Positions 26,024 to 35,503 are shown, numbered from the stretch's first letter. The stretch: 64,000 nt of DNA from Verrucomicrobiales bacterium (GCA_030730365.1 JANQVJ010000005.1:114143-178142); one strand, 5' to 3'. Notes: generated by a model not told the origin, from the sequence alone. Translations and numbers: made by a program.

Positions 26024-27097
26024 CTACGCCAAAAACGTCGCGCGGCGCTTGCGCACTGCTGTCGCGAGATCTTTCACCATTTCGACAGTGGTCTCCCAGC
26101 CGACGCAGGAGTCCGTCACGCTGACGCCGTATTCGAGTTTCCCGAGATCGGGGACAAGCTTCTGGGCGCCTTCTTTGAGGTGGCTCTCGATCATGACCGC
26201 TCGGATCGAGGAATCGCCCCCGGCGATTTGAGATCCGAGGGCGGCGCTCACTTTGGGCTGATTACGGTGGTCTTTTTCGCTGTTGGCGTGGCTGCAATCG
26301 ACCATGATGGCAGGCTCGAGTCCTTTAGCCTCTAGTGCCTTGCGGACTTCGCGGATGCTCTCGTGATCGTAGTTGGTTCCCTTGATGCTGCCGCCGCGCA
26401 GGATGATGTGGCAGGTCTCGTTGCCCCGGGTCGAAATGATGGCGCTGTCGCCCGACTTCGTCACCGAGAGGAAACGGTGCGGTTGCTCGGCGGCCTGGAT
26501 GGCATCGATCGCGATCTGGAAATTCCCGCTCGTGCCGTTTTTGAATCCGACCGGCATGCTGAGTCCCGAGGCGAGTTCGCGGTGGAGCTGGCACTCGGTG
26601 GTGCGGGCGCCGATCGCTCCCCAACTGATGAGGTCGGCGTAGAACTGCGGGCTGATCGTGTCGAGGAACTCGGTCCCGGCGGCCATGCCTTTTTCCGCGA
26701 TCCGGAGGAGGAGCTGGCGGGCGATCGTGAGGCCCTCGTTGATGTCATACGACTCGTCGAGATGGGGATCGTTGATGAGCCCTTTCCAGCCGACCGTGGT
26801 GCGGGGTTTCTCAAAATAGACCCGCATGATGACGAGGACGTCGTCCGCGACCTCTGCGGCGAGTTCGATGAGGTGATCCGCATACTCGAGCGCTGCTTTC
26901 GGGTCGTGGATGGAGCAGGGGCCGACGATCGCGAGGAGCCGGTTGTCGCGTCCGGCGAGGATATCAGCTATCTCCTGCCGCGCCTTCGCCACGGTGCTCT
27001 CCGCCTCGGGAGAGACGGGGAGTTCCTCCATCAGAATGATGGGGGCGATGAGCTGGCGGGTGCTGGCAATACGGACGTCGTCGAGTGGGATGGACAT
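26024..27097 (-). CDS. 3-deoxy-7-phosphoheptulonate synthase (DAHP synthase, class I)
   Basis: This enzyme condenses phosphoenolpyruvate and erythrose 4-phosphate in the first step of aromatic amino-acid biosynthesis. The ATG at 27097 gives 357 residues, the usual length for AroF/G/H-type enzymes. Diagnostic motifs are GPCSIHDPKAALEYA, MRVYFEKPRTTVGWKGLINDP, GAIGARTTECQLHRELASGLSMPVGFKNGTSG and DCSHANSEKDHRNQ, with all metal and substrate contacts present. The N-terminal segment typical of feedback-sensitive enzymes is present, so inhibition by an aromatic amino acid is likely, but which one cannot be told. Confidence 0.96.
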   Translation of the reverse strand: MSIPLDDVRIASTRQLIAPIILMEELPVSPEAESTVAKARQEIADILAGRDNRLLAIVGPCSIHDPKAALEYADHLIELAAEVADDVLVIMRVYFEKPRTTVGWKGLINDPHLDESYDINEGLTIARQLLLRIAEKGMAAGTEFLDTISPQFYADLISWGAIGARTTECQLHRELASGLSMPVGFKNGTSGNFQIAIDAIQAAEQPHRFLSVTKSGDSAIISTRGNETCHIILRGGSIKGTNYDHESIREVRKALEAKGLEPAIMVDCSHANSEKDHRNQPKVSAALGSQIAGGDSSIRAVMIESHLKEGAQKLVPDLGKLEYGVSVTDSCVGWETTVEMVKDLATAVRKRRATFLA

Positions 27098-27237
27098 GGG
27101 GCGGGGAATAAGCATCGGAAAGGCGACCGGTGAAAGGGGAAATTCGTGTATTTTGCACCCGCTCTCAGAGACCGTTGCGGCCGGAACTGATTATCGGAGA
27201 TTGAGGAACGTCGGTTTTTGTCTTAGCCTCGGCGTCT

Positions 27238-28332
27238 ATGAACGAGCGCGCCCACCTTCGTAAGGACCCCCGTGATTTTACCGGTGGAGCCATCCTGGGG
27301 CTGCCCGGGACGCCGGGGAGCACAGGGGACGAACTCTTCGATGACCGGATCAAATTCCTCGTCGAAGACTGGTGCAGTGGTCCTGCCTGTCCGCTCGTGC
27401 GGGAAATGATCGTCTCCGCCCTAAAGATGGGGCGCGACGGAATCGGTCAGGGCGACATGAAGCTCTACAGTCGCGCCCTCAAGGAAATGCGGCGCGCCAG
27501 TCTTGTCTTCGGGCCCTACGAGGATGAACGAAAGCTCTCGATTTTCGGGAGCGCCCGCACGAAGCCCAGCGAGCCGGAATTCCAGGCCGCAGTGGCGTTT
27601 GCGAAAAAAATGAGGGAAGCGGGTTTCATGTCCATCACGGGGGCCGGACCGGGTATCATGGAGGCAGCTCAGGAAGGATCGGGTCGTGACGGGAGTTTTG
27701 GCCTGAACATCAAACTGCCCTTCGAGCAGGGGGCGAATGCGACGATCAGCGGGGATGAAAAGCTCATTAATTTCAATTATTTCTTCACCCGCAAGCTCGC
27801 CTTCGTTAAGGAGAGCGACGCCATCGCCGCTTTTCCCGGAGGCTTCGGAACGATGGACGAACTCTTCGAGGTGATGACGCTGATCCAGACAGGCAAAGCC
27901 CAGGTCGTGCCCATCGTTCTGATTGATGCGAAGGGCGGGACTTACTGGAAAACGTGGTTTCGCTTCGTCAAAGACCATCTTTTCCGTCTCGGATTGATCT
28001 CCGAGGACGACTTTCATCTCTTCAAAGTGACCGACGACCTCGACGAGGCGGTCGAGGTGATCACTGGTTTTTATCGCAACTTCCACAGCTATCGTTATGT
28101 CGGGAAACGCCTCGTGATGCGTCTACAGCATCCGGTCACGCCGGAACTGCTCGGGAAACTCAATGACGAGTTTGTCGATCTAATCGAAGAAGGGGCCTAC
28201 CACACTTCCAACGCGCTGCCGCAGGAGGCCGATGAACCGCATTTGCAGGATCTGCCCCGACTCATTTGCACGAAAAAAAGAGGCTTGGCAGGGCGCTTCA
28301 GGCAGTTGATTGATTGCGTGAACGAGGGCTAA
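27238..28332 (+). CDS. LOG-family protein (TIGR00730-like Rossmann nucleotide phosphoribohydrolase)
   Basis: The 364-residue protein has the LOG signature: GAGPGIMEAAQEG and PGGFGTMDELFEVMTLIQTGK, the latter binding nucleotide phosphate. It is longer than the ~200-residue cytokinin-riboside enzymes, with a ~90-residue N-terminal and ~100-residue C-terminal extension. It therefore fits the long LOG subgroup found in many Gram-negatives, which hydrolyse nucleoside monophosphates. It begins a + strand run with rnhB and yraN; gaps are 24 bp and an overlap. Confidence 0.86.
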   Translation: MNERAHLRKDPRDFTGGAILGLPGTPGSTGDELFDDRIKFLVEDWCSGPACPLVREMIVSALKMGRDGIGQGDMKLYSRALKEMRRASLVFGPYEDERKLSIFGSARTKPSEPEFQAAVAFAKKMREAGFMSITGAGPGIMEAAQEGSGRDGSFGLNIKLPFEQGANATISGDEKLINFNYFFTRKLAFVKESDAIAAFPGGFGTMDELFEVMTLIQTGKAQVVPIVLIDAKGGTYWKTWFRFVKDHLFRLGLISEDDFHLFKVTDDLDEAVEVITGFYRNFHSYRYVGKRLVMRLQHPVTPELLGKLNDEFVDLIEEGAYHTSNALPQEADEPHLQDLPRLICTKKRGLAGRFRQLIDCVNEG

Positions 28333-28356
28333 GTCGCAAAATCATTCCCATCGTCC

Positions 28357-28974
28357 ATGCCCGATCTATTTCACGAAATCCAACTTCGCAGCGAGGGCTT
28401 TATCCTCATCGCGGGGATCGATGAGGCAGGGCGGGGTCCGCTCGCCGGTCCGGTCACGGCGGGAGCGGTCATCTTGCCCGATGACTACCGGCATAGCGTC
28501 CTCAACGATTCCAAAAAGCTCACCGAAAAACAACGCGAAACTCTCTATACAGAACTACTCGCGGATGACCGCGTGCACTGGTCCGCCGCCTGCATCGAGG
28601 CTGACGAGATCGACCGCATCAACATCCTGCGGGCGACATGGCGGGCGATGGGGGTGGCTTTCCAACAGCTCGCCCGTGCCGCCGATATTGCCCTTATCGA
28701 CGGTCGTCCCGTCCGCGATTTTCCGGGCAAGCATCGCGCCCTCGTGAAGGGAGATTCGCTCAGCCTCTCCATCGCCGCGGCCAGTATCATTGCGAAGGTC
28801 CACCGGGACAGGCTCATGGTGGAATATGGGAGCCGCTACCCGGAGTATGGTTTTGATCGGCACAAGGGCTATGGCACTGCGCAGCATCTCGCGGCCCTGC
28901 GAAAACATGGCCCCTGTCCTATCCATCGGCGCAGTTTTGCCCCGGTTTCCCAGCTGGAACTCGATTTCACTTGA
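28357..28974 (+). CDS. rnhB: Ribonuclease HII
   Basis: RNase HII removes ribonucleotides from DNA. The 205-residue product has the conserved acidic residues in GIDEAGRGPLAGPV, the DxxR stretch IDGRPVRDFPG, and the HKGYGTAQHLAALRKHGPCPIHRRSF motif near the C-terminus. Length is typical. The next gene (yraN) overlaps its stop by four bases, a common rnhB-yraN arrangement. Confidence 0.96.
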   Translation: MPDLFHEIQLRSEGFILIAGIDEAGRGPLAGPVTAGAVILPDDYRHSVLNDSKKLTEKQRETLYTELLADDRVHWSAACIEADEIDRINILRATWRAMGVAFQQLARAADIALIDGRPVRDFPGKHRALVKGDSLSLSIAAASIIAKVHRDRLMVEYGSRYPEYGFDRHKGYGTAQHLAALRKHGPCPIHRRSFAPVSQLELDFT

Positions 28975-29447
28975 GACTGCTCTATCAGATTTATTTTCGA
29001 TACTGGGACCGCGAACTCGACGGCATTCCCAAGCTGCCTGATCGCGACGCGATGTCCGCAGGAGAGTGGAATGCTTTCGTCGGAGGCAAGGGTGAGCGCC
29101 TCGCCGCGAAACTGCTATGGCGTTCGGGCAGGAAAGTCCTTTACCGTAATTTCAAACCAAAGGGCGGCGGGGAGGTTGATATCGTCTACCGTGACGGAGA
29201 GATCCTCGTCTTCGCCGAAGTGAAAACGAGGAGCCGTGGAGAGTTCGGAGAACCCGCCAGAGCGGTGGACCGGGGTAAGCGCAAACTCATCATCCGCGGA
29301 GCGAATGCGTGGCTGCGTGAGCTCAATCATCCTGAACTGCTCTTTCGTTTCGACATCATCGAAGTGCTTTTGCAAGCCGGGAGTCCACCGCAGCTTCGAG
29401 TCAGCGAGGGCGCCTTCACGACACCCCAGGTCGGATTGGGGATGTGA
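28971..29447 (+). CDS. YraN/UPF0102-family nuclease-like protein
   Basis: The 158-residue product is a short endonuclease-fold protein: KGERLAAKLLWRSGRKVLYRNFKPKGGGEVDIVYRDGEILVFAEVKTRSRGEFG. It has the E...D...ExK arrangement of restriction-like nucleases (GEVDIV, FAEVKTR). It starts at TTG (28971) overlapping rnhB. An ATG at 29049 (MSAGEWNAFVGGKG) is an alternative start that would leave the nuclease core intact. Function in DNA or RNA processing is inferred. Confidence 0.88.
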   Translation: MRLLYQIYFRYWDRELDGIPKLPDRDAMSAGEWNAFVGGKGERLAAKLLWRSGRKVLYRNFKPKGGGEVDIVYRDGEILVFAEVKTRSRGEFGEPARAVDRGKRKLIIRGANAWLRELNHPELLFRFDIIEVLLQAGSPPQLRVSEGAFTTPQVGLGM

Positions 29448-29476
29448 CCTGAGAAAGAAGCCGGTAGCTAAAACCC

Positions 29477-31234
29477 TTACGCCGCACCCCTTGCCGCAGC
29501 TCGTGCCGCGTCGTGGTCGAAGAAGGTCTCCATGCGGTTGTTGAGATCGTCGTAGAAGGTTTCGGCAAAACGCTCGAGTCGTTTCTCCCGGTTTTTGCTA
29601 CGGGCGTTTTTCTCGTCGGTGAGGCGGCTTTTTTCCTGCTCGATGCGCTCTTCGAAAGCAGTCTCGAGGTCGAGGAGATTTTCCATGAAGGCCTTAGCGG
29701 CGCGCGAGCTGTCGATCCCGTCGATGACAGCGCGCTCGAGCGGCTTGTTCTGAGTAAGATGGAGGAGACGGCCGTCGGAGAGGCCGTCCATGTACTGGTT
29801 GTAGCTTTTCAGCCAGGCCTGGCGCTCGCGAGCGTAGCGCACTTCGTCCCGATCGACGAGGGCGTCGTAGGGCCCGGGCTGTGAAAAGAACTTCACTACC
29901 AGCGGGATCGTGTCGATCAACATGAAGAGGCCGGCGAGGATGAAGTAGGCGGTGAGGGCGAAGTGCCCGCCTTCAGTGTTCTGATCAAAGAGACTGTGGA
30001 GAGCGAGGGTTTGGGTGAGAATGTCGCGACGGGGTTCGGCGGCAATGTCAGCGATGCGCTCCTGCTCCTGCACACCGATCGCGGCGATCTCGCCTTGGAG
30101 ACGAGTGAGTTCGGCGAGACGGGTGTCGATCTGCGCGGTGATGGTCGAGCGGATCGTGTTTTGCTGGTCGACAAACTGGTCTACCTGGGACTGCTGGACC
30201 TGACGCTTCAGGTCAGCGACGCGAACGCGCTCTTCCTTGAGACGCTCGGCCTTGGCGGCGGCGATACCGACGAATTCGCCCTTGATGCCCTCTTCGGTCT
30301 CCTTGATACGCGCGGCGAGGTCGTTCCGCTGCTCGGTGAGATAAGCAAGCGTTTCACTCATGCGCTTCGCTTCGTCACGACGCCAGGCAAGCTGGTCTGC
30401 CTGGATGCTCTTCGCGCGGGGCCCGAGCCCGACGATGCCACTGCGCTGACCGTTGACTTCACGCTCGAACTCCTTCTGCCAGGTATCGAGTTCCGTCTGG
30501 AGCGTGGCGTATTTTGCCTGCATCCCGTCGAAGTCACTGTTGACCGCATCGAGCTTGGTGAGGTAGACGGCAGTGTCGGCGGTGATACGCGCCGTCATCT
30601 GCTCACGGAGCTCGTCATCCAGATCAGCGAGGGGATCAGCGAGACCGGCGGAGTCATCCTCGACGAGGAACTCGGCCGAGAATGTCTTTTCAAAACTGGC
30701 ACGCTGTTCGGCAATTTGAGTCTCGAGCCCGGCTACCTTGGCCTCGACAGTGGCTTTCTCAGCGTTCGCAGCGACCCGGACTGCCTCGATTTCGGTCTGG
30801 CGGTCTCCTTCGACGACACTGGTAATCGTGTCGTTAAAGAGCAGCAGAGTGAGAGGGTGCGAAATTGTCACGCCCATGAGCGCCGCAACCACGATACGCA
30901 GGAAAAACTGGCTGATTTTGCGATGAAACTTCTGATACGAGCGGTAGATCGAGAGGAGGGCCCGGTCGATCGTCATGATGATGAGTCCCCAGGCGAGGGC
31001 GATCGGGACGATAATGTTCCAGTTGTCCGTCAGGGTCGAGAGGGCGTAGCCACAGGCGATGAAGGCAAACACTGTCGGGACGAGGACGGTCGCCCCGAAA
31101 GCGACATACTTACGCTGCTCCCAACCGGGGCACTGTTCGAGAGTATCGGCCCCGGCTCCCGAGAGCCAGAAGAAGAGGTGTTTAATCGGATTGCGCGAGC
31201 GCGGAGGCTGAGAGGTCGGATAAGAGTCGTTCAT
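29477..31234 (-). CDS. DUF4407 membrane protein with long coiled coil
   Basis: From the ATG at 31234 (MNDSYPTSQPPRSRNP) the protein has 585 residues. Four transmembrane helices are visible: around residues 40-65 and 70-90, one near 120-140 (FLRIVVAALMGVTISHPLTLLLF), and one after the coiled coil (FALTAYFILAGLFMLIDTIPLVVKFF). A ~250-residue coiled coil rich in Glu, Ala, Gln and Arg lies between them. This matches DUF4407, a family with no established function. The N-terminal alternative to 31315 is less likely. Confidence 0.85.
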   Translation of the reverse strand: MNDSYPTSQPPRSRNPIKHLFFWLSGAGADTLEQCPGWEQRKYVAFGATVLVPTVFAFIACGYALSTLTDNWNIIVPIALAWGLIIMTIDRALLSIYRSYQKFHRKISQFFLRIVVAALMGVTISHPLTLLLFNDTITSVVEGDRQTEIEAVRVAANAEKATVEAKVAGLETQIAEQRASFEKTFSAEFLVEDDSAGLADPLADLDDELREQMTARITADTAVYLTKLDAVNSDFDGMQAKYATLQTELDTWQKEFEREVNGQRSGIVGLGPRAKSIQADQLAWRRDEAKRMSETLAYLTEQRNDLAARIKETEEGIKGEFVGIAAAKAERLKEERVRVADLKRQVQQSQVDQFVDQQNTIRSTITAQIDTRLAELTRLQGEIAAIGVQEQERIADIAAEPRRDILTQTLALHSLFDQNTEGGHFALTAYFILAGLFMLIDTIPLVVKFFSQPGPYDALVDRDEVRYARERQAWLKSYNQYMDGLSDGRLLHLTQNKPLERAVIDGIDSSRAAKAFMENLLDLETAFEERIEQEKSRLTDEKNARSKNREKRLERFAETFYDDLNNRMETFFDHDAARAAARGAA

Positions 31235-32386
31235 TACGCATTGCTTGAGTGGGTGGTTGAGGGGCGACTGACGCCCGGGGGCAAACCAATGGGCTGCACG
31301 GACGAAGAATCTCAAGGAAAATACTTAAGAAACCTTGACAACATGTAAACACTTATTTTCTAATCTTTCATGGCTCTTTCGAGTACGTGTTCGGGGCGAG
31401 GAAGGCGCTAGAAGGCTACTTTCCCGGCCGCGACAGCGATGGAGATCACTTCGTATCTCAATCCGGATCGTCCGGCGGCGTATCCTCAGCCGTTTCGTCC
31501 CGGGTCCACGGCGGGGCTGGCGGAGCACCCGGCTCGGGCGAATCAATGAGACGGTCGAGGTGGAAGGGCGAGAAAGGAGAGCGCGCTAAGATGGTGAACA
31601 TTGTATCAGCGCGACGGCACTTACAGATTGGGCGGTTCCGATCGCCTCGTCCGAGCCCCCCGCGTCCGCCAGTCACCTAGGAGGGAATCTTGCTCGTGGC
31701 CAAATAGCCGGCGAGAGCGGCGTTGGCGCTGCCATTCTCCGCTTCGGTTTGTGCGATCAGGAGGGAGAACGGAAAAGCGACTGACGAAATACAGGAACTT
31801 ATTTTAAGGCCAGGAGGGCGAGATGGCCTGGGTTCCCACCAAGCCGGCGGAAGAATAACGTCCCGAGCTTCGGAGGGTGGGAGATTTCACTCCTGCGCGG
31901 CTGGGGGAACAAGGGGGAGGTGTATTCTCCCGGCCGTCGCAGAGTGATGAAGAGTCCCGATCCGAAAATTAACGAAGCAGAAAAACCCTTATCACACTAC
32001 TTAGAATCCAATGTAATTCCAGTGGTAATTTTTCAAATTTAAGAGTTTTTAAAATTCGATTCGGAATTAAAGCCGACAAGCGATTGAGTCACCTGTGCAA
32101 TTCCTGCGCACATTGCAAATTCAACGGCAGCATGGGGTTTTGGGGTAAAACAGGGTGTCTTATAGGTAATTTTTGTTGGATGCGTTACGCTCTCAGATGG
32201 ATCGTTTAATTATATATAGATAAGTATTTTTCCGAGTAACTACTATAACGAAATTCTATTTTCCGGTTTTATCTTTTACTACTCCCCGGAACGGGTCTTG
32301 ATGGTTCGGTAGAGCGGAGGGGGGATGCGGTGGCCGCGGCGTTTTTACGTCGCATTATTCTTAAGATGTCTTAAACTTATCGCGTC
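31235..32386. other. Long gene-poor gap with AT-rich right half
   Basis: No convincing gene lies in this 1.15-kb stretch. Left of 31.95 kb it is GC-rich with only scattered short frames; the best is a 36-codon ATG frame at 31439-31549 (MEITSYLNPDRPAAYPQPF...) that overlaps a - strand frame and has no ribosome site. From about 31.95 to 32.30 kb composition drops sharply to AT-rich, unlike anything else in the window, and all frames are broken. A palindrome TTAAGA-TG-TCTTAA (32361-32374) lies 13 bp before the ATG of the next gene. The composition break may mark a degraded foreign insertion or a regulatory or RNA region; no known RNA family was recognised. Confidence 0.6.
32361..32374. promoter_or_regulatory. 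Palindrome upstream of the ABC pseudo-ATPase gene
   Basis: TTAAGA-TG-TCTTAA is a perfect 6+2+6 palindrome ending 12 bases before the ATG at 32387. An operator or translation-blocking hairpin is possible. No regulator gene is adjacent, so the assignment is weak. Confidence 0.35.
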
Positions 32387-33169
32387 ATGAATCTGCTCGA
32401 ACTCGAAAATCTCACGCTGAATCGCCCGCGTCTGCGGCGGCGGTGGTTTCAGCACGGGGTGGAGAATGAAGGTCTCATCGAAGGTCTCAGTCTTACGCTC
32501 CGGTCGGGCGGTAGTCTTTGTCTTGTTGGAGGTGAGGAGAGCGGGATGGTGGCGTTGACGCTGGGTATTTTGAAGTTGGAGGGCATCTCCTCGGGCCGGA
32601 TTGTTTTCGGCGGGATCGATCTTACCTCGCTCGGCGACCGGCAGTTCCGCCCGGTGCGGCGGCGACTCCAGGCTGTTTTTCCCGATCATTTCGGGCAGTT
32701 GACCTCCGGCATGACCATCAGCGAGGCGTTTCGTGAGGTGCTTGGCGTCTGGCACCGGAGTGAGTCGAGGGATCAATGGCATGAGCGCGTCGAATCGGCG
32801 ATGGTCTCCTGCGGGTTGCCCGAGGCGGTGCGTGACCTTTATCCGGTGGAGCTCGATGCCGTTGAGCGCCAGCAGGTCGCCCTCGCGAGAGCGCTGCTCA
32901 CGGGCCCGGAGTTAATTATTTGTCACGGACTAACGGCCGGTCTCGATGCGGTGCAGCAGGCCGAGTTGATCAATCTGATGAGACGGGTGCGCGAAGATTT
33001 TAAATTGACCCTACTCGTGGTCACGGACGACCTTGCGGTGGCGCAGCATCTGGGTGATGATATAGGCCTCATCCATCAGGGTCGACTTATTGAGGCAGGC
33101 AGTGTCGAAGCGGTCGTCAATCGGCCGGAACACGATTATACCAGACGTCTCGTAAGTTGTTTCAGGTGA
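32387..33169 (+). CDS. Catalytically degenerate ABC ATPase-like protein
   Basis: The 260-residue protein aligns along its length with OppF/DppF-type ABC ATPases, yet every ATP-hydrolysis motif is replaced. The Walker A region reads GGEESGMVA (48-56), lacking the GK-S/T. The Q-loop glutamine is proline (FPDHFGQ). The LSGGQ signature reads ELDAVER (155-161), although the following QQVALARAL is kept. Walker B reads LIICHG (176-181) in place of LIxxDE. The H-loop reads VTDDLA with Asp for His. Length and hydrophobic core are intact, so this looks like a maintained pseudo-ATPase rather than random decay. It lies 13 bp before rodA. Confidence 0.85.
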   Translation: MNLLELENLTLNRPRLRRRWFQHGVENEGLIEGLSLTLRSGGSLCLVGGEESGMVALTLGILKLEGISSGRIVFGGIDLTSLGDRQFRPVRRRLQAVFPDHFGQLTSGMTISEAFREVLGVWHRSESRDQWHERVESAMVSCGLPEAVRDLYPVELDAVERQQVALARALLTGPELIICHGLTAGLDAVQQAELINLMRRVREDFKLTLLVVTDDLAVAQHLGDDIGLIHQGRLIEAGSVEAVVNRPEHDYTRRLVSCFR

Positions 33170-33182
33170 AGATTAGACGACC

Positions 33183-34364
33183 ATGACTCCTCTTTTCCGG
33201 AAATTCCTCGGCTTGAACTGGCTGCTCTTTGCGAACATCATCGCCCTGATGATCTTCGGTGTTTTCGCGGTCTACAGCGCCTGCTGGATGCGCGAGCATT
33301 CGAATCTTTCCGACAAATGGCGGGATCAGGTCTACTGGATGCTTATCGGCCTCGTTTTCTTTTTCGCGGCGAGCCTCATTGACTACAAATGGGTGCGGTA
33401 TCTCGGCATTCCGTTCTACCTCGCCGCGACCGGGTTGCTTATTTTCACGACTTTTTTCGGAATTGAGATCAACGGAACGAGAGCCTGGCTGGACTTTGGG
33501 CCTGTTCTCCTGCAGCCTTCGCAGCTCGCCATCGCCGGCGGGGTCATTGCTTTGGCGCTGGCCCTCTGCACTCTACACAAGTTACACCCCGTCTTCCGCA
33601 GCTCTTTCGTGAGGCTTTTTGTTACAGGAATCATTGCCGTAATCCCCTTTGTTTTTGTTCTCATACAGGGTGACTTCGGTTCCGCCCTCGTGTGGGTGCC
33701 GGTCTACGGTGCGATGGTGCTCATTGGCAATATTCCGATCCGATACCTCGTCGTGATCGTGCTTTCGGTGACCATGTTCCTGCCCTTTGCTTTTTTCTTC
33801 GGGCTGAAGGACTACCAGAAAAAGCGGATCACGACCCAGATCGAGATGCTGCAGGGAAAAAAAGTCAATATCCGCGCCGAGGCCTACAGCGCCTACAACA
33901 ATCTGCTCGCGATCGGAAGCGGGGGATGGGGAGGGAAGGGGTTTAAGAATCCTGACACCGTTAACAACAAGGGCTTCATCTCTCCCGACACGGCGATTAA
34001 TGATTTCATTTTCCCTGTCCTCGCCGAAGAGCACGGCTTCCGCGGCAGCCTTCTCATGCTAGGGGGATTCATGCTGCTACTTCTGCAATGCGTTTACGTG
34101 GCCTTTTACAGCCGGGACCTCATGGGAAGATTGCTCGTCGTCGGAGTCGTGGGGCTGCTCTTTGCGCATATTTATCAAAATGTCGGGATGAACCTGCTCA
34201 TCATGCCGATCACGGGGATTCCGCTGCCGCTCATCAGCTACGGGGGGACTTTCACGATCGTGATTCTCTTCCTGCTCGGTCTTGTCCAGAGCGTCTGGGT
34301 GCACCGCATCGATCCGGATGAGAAAGCGGCTCGTCCGGTCCTGCAGATTGAGCATCTTGACTGA
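33183..34364 (+). CDS. rodA: RodA/FtsW-family SEDS peptidoglycan glycosyltransferase
   Basis: RodA polymerises peptidoglycan strands during cell elongation, working with a class B PBP. The 393-residue product has about ten membrane helices. It has the SEDS features: an early GVFAVYSA stretch, INGTRAWLDFGPVLLQPSQLA, the loop ISPDTAINDFIFPVLAEEHGFRG, and GMNLLIMPITGIPLPLISYGGT near the end. RodA rather than FtsW is favoured by length and by the absence of division genes nearby, but no mreB or mrdA is in view. It follows the pseudo-ATPase by 13 bp and is probably co-transcribed with it. Confidence 0.92.
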   Translation: MTPLFRKFLGLNWLLFANIIALMIFGVFAVYSACWMREHSNLSDKWRDQVYWMLIGLVFFFAASLIDYKWVRYLGIPFYLAATGLLIFTTFFGIEINGTRAWLDFGPVLLQPSQLAIAGGVIALALALCTLHKLHPVFRSSFVRLFVTGIIAVIPFVFVLIQGDFGSALVWVPVYGAMVLIGNIPIRYLVVIVLSVTMFLPFAFFFGLKDYQKKRITTQIEMLQGKKVNIRAEAYSAYNNLLAIGSGGWGGKGFKNPDTVNNKGFISPDTAINDFIFPVLAEEHGFRGSLLMLGGFMLLLLQCVYVAFYSRDLMGRLLVVGVVGLLFAHIYQNVGMNLLIMPITGIPLPLISYGGTFTIVILFLLGLVQSVWVHRIDPDEKAARPVLQIEHLD

Positions 34365-34459
34365 GATTCAGAGAGGGCGGGACGGCAAGGGGTGAGGGAA
34401 ATCCAATTGCAGGGTTGAAGTGGCCGCCTTGCCCGTGTATTCATTGCACTTCCCCCGTA

Positions 34460-35503
34460 ATGATCGAAGCCCGAAACCTCACGAAACGATATGCCGGACG
34501 CACTGCCGTCGATTCCGTCTCGTTTGAAGTGGGAAAAGGTGAGATTGTCGGCTTTCTAGGTCCGAACGGAGCGGGGAAAAGCACGACGCTGCGAATGCTG
34601 ACCTGTTTTCTTTCCGCCTCCGAGGGGACGGCAACAGTGGCGGGCTATGACATCTACGAGGACTCCATCGAGGTCCGTCGTCGCGTCGGCTACATGCCCG
34701 AGAATGTCCCTCTCTATCCCGACATGCGGATCGACGAATATCTGCGCTTCCGCGCCCGTATCAAAGGCCTCGGCTGGCGGGCGTCACGATTTGCGGTGAG
34801 CGAGGCGATGGACATCTGCAGTCTCGCGGGGGTCGAGAAAAAGATGATCTCGACGCTTTCGAAAGGCTACAAGCAACGGGTCGGTCTCGCCGATGCCCTC
34901 GTCAACAAGCCCGAACTTCTCATCCTCGACGAGCCTACCAACGGACTCGATCCGAATCAGATCAGGCAATCGCGGGAGCTCATTAAGCGGCTCGGTGAGC
35001 GGCACACGATCCTGATTTCCACCCATATTCTCTCGGAAGTGGAGATGACGTGCGGGCGGGTCATCATTATCGATCGCGGGCACATTCGCGCGTCTGATTC
35101 CCCGCAGAATCTGATCCGGCGGCTCCGCAAGCCCGGCTCGGTCATCCTCGAGCTGAAGGGCGTGGTCGATCCCGCGAAAGCGAAGATCGAAGCGATCGAC
35201 GGGGTCAAAGAGGTGGGGGTTATCCATGAGCGCGGTGACTGGGTCTCTTTTGCGATCACGACTGACCCTCTGATCGATGTGCGCGAGGATCTCTTTGCTC
35301 TTGTGCAGCGCGAAAAGTGGAGCATCAGGGAACTCGCCAGCCGAGCCGCCTCGCTCGAAGATGCCTTCGTCGATATTCTGCAGCAAACACCCGACGCCGC
35401 CGTGCCGGCTGTGGAGGCGCCGAATCTGGACCTCGAAGACTCCGCTGCCGAATCCGATGACGACGCGGAGAATGAATCCAACTCTCTTACGGCCTCGACC
35501 TGA
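34460..35503 (+). CDS. ABC transporter ATP-binding protein (GldA-like)
   Basis: The ATG at 34460 (MIEARNLTKRYAGRTAVDSV) gives 347 residues. The ATPase motifs are intact: Walker A GPNGAGKST, signature LSKGYKQR and Walker B LLILDEPTNGLDP, with a His in the H-loop STHIL. After the nucleotide-binding domain there is a ~110-residue C-terminal region and an acidic tail (LEDSAAESDDDAENE). Followed by GldF-, GldG- and DUF4340-like genes, it forms the Gld-type exporter module found in Bacteroidetes, Planctomycetes and Verrucomicrobia. Confidence 0.92.
   Translation: MIEARNLTKRYAGRTAVDSVSFEVGKGEIVGFLGPNGAGKSTTLRMLTCFLSASEGTATVAGYDIYEDSIEVRRRVGYMPENVPLYPDMRIDEYLRFRARIKGLGWRASRFAVSEAMDICSLAGVEKKMISTLSKGYKQRVGLADALVNKPELLILDEPTNGLDPNQIRQSRELIKRLGERHTILISTHILSEVEMTCGRVIIIDRGHIRASDSPQNLIRRLRKPGSVILELKGVVDPAKAKIEAIDGVKEVGVIHERGDWVSFAITTDPLIDVREDLFALVQREKWSIRELASRAASLEDAFVDILQQTPDAAVPAVEAPNLDLEDSAAESDDDAENESNSLTAST

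Noticed and set aside
31439-31549. 36-codon ATG frame (MEITSYLNPDRPAAYPQPF...)
   Set aside because: No ribosome-binding site, an overlapping - strand frame and no sign of conservation; kept only in the gap description.
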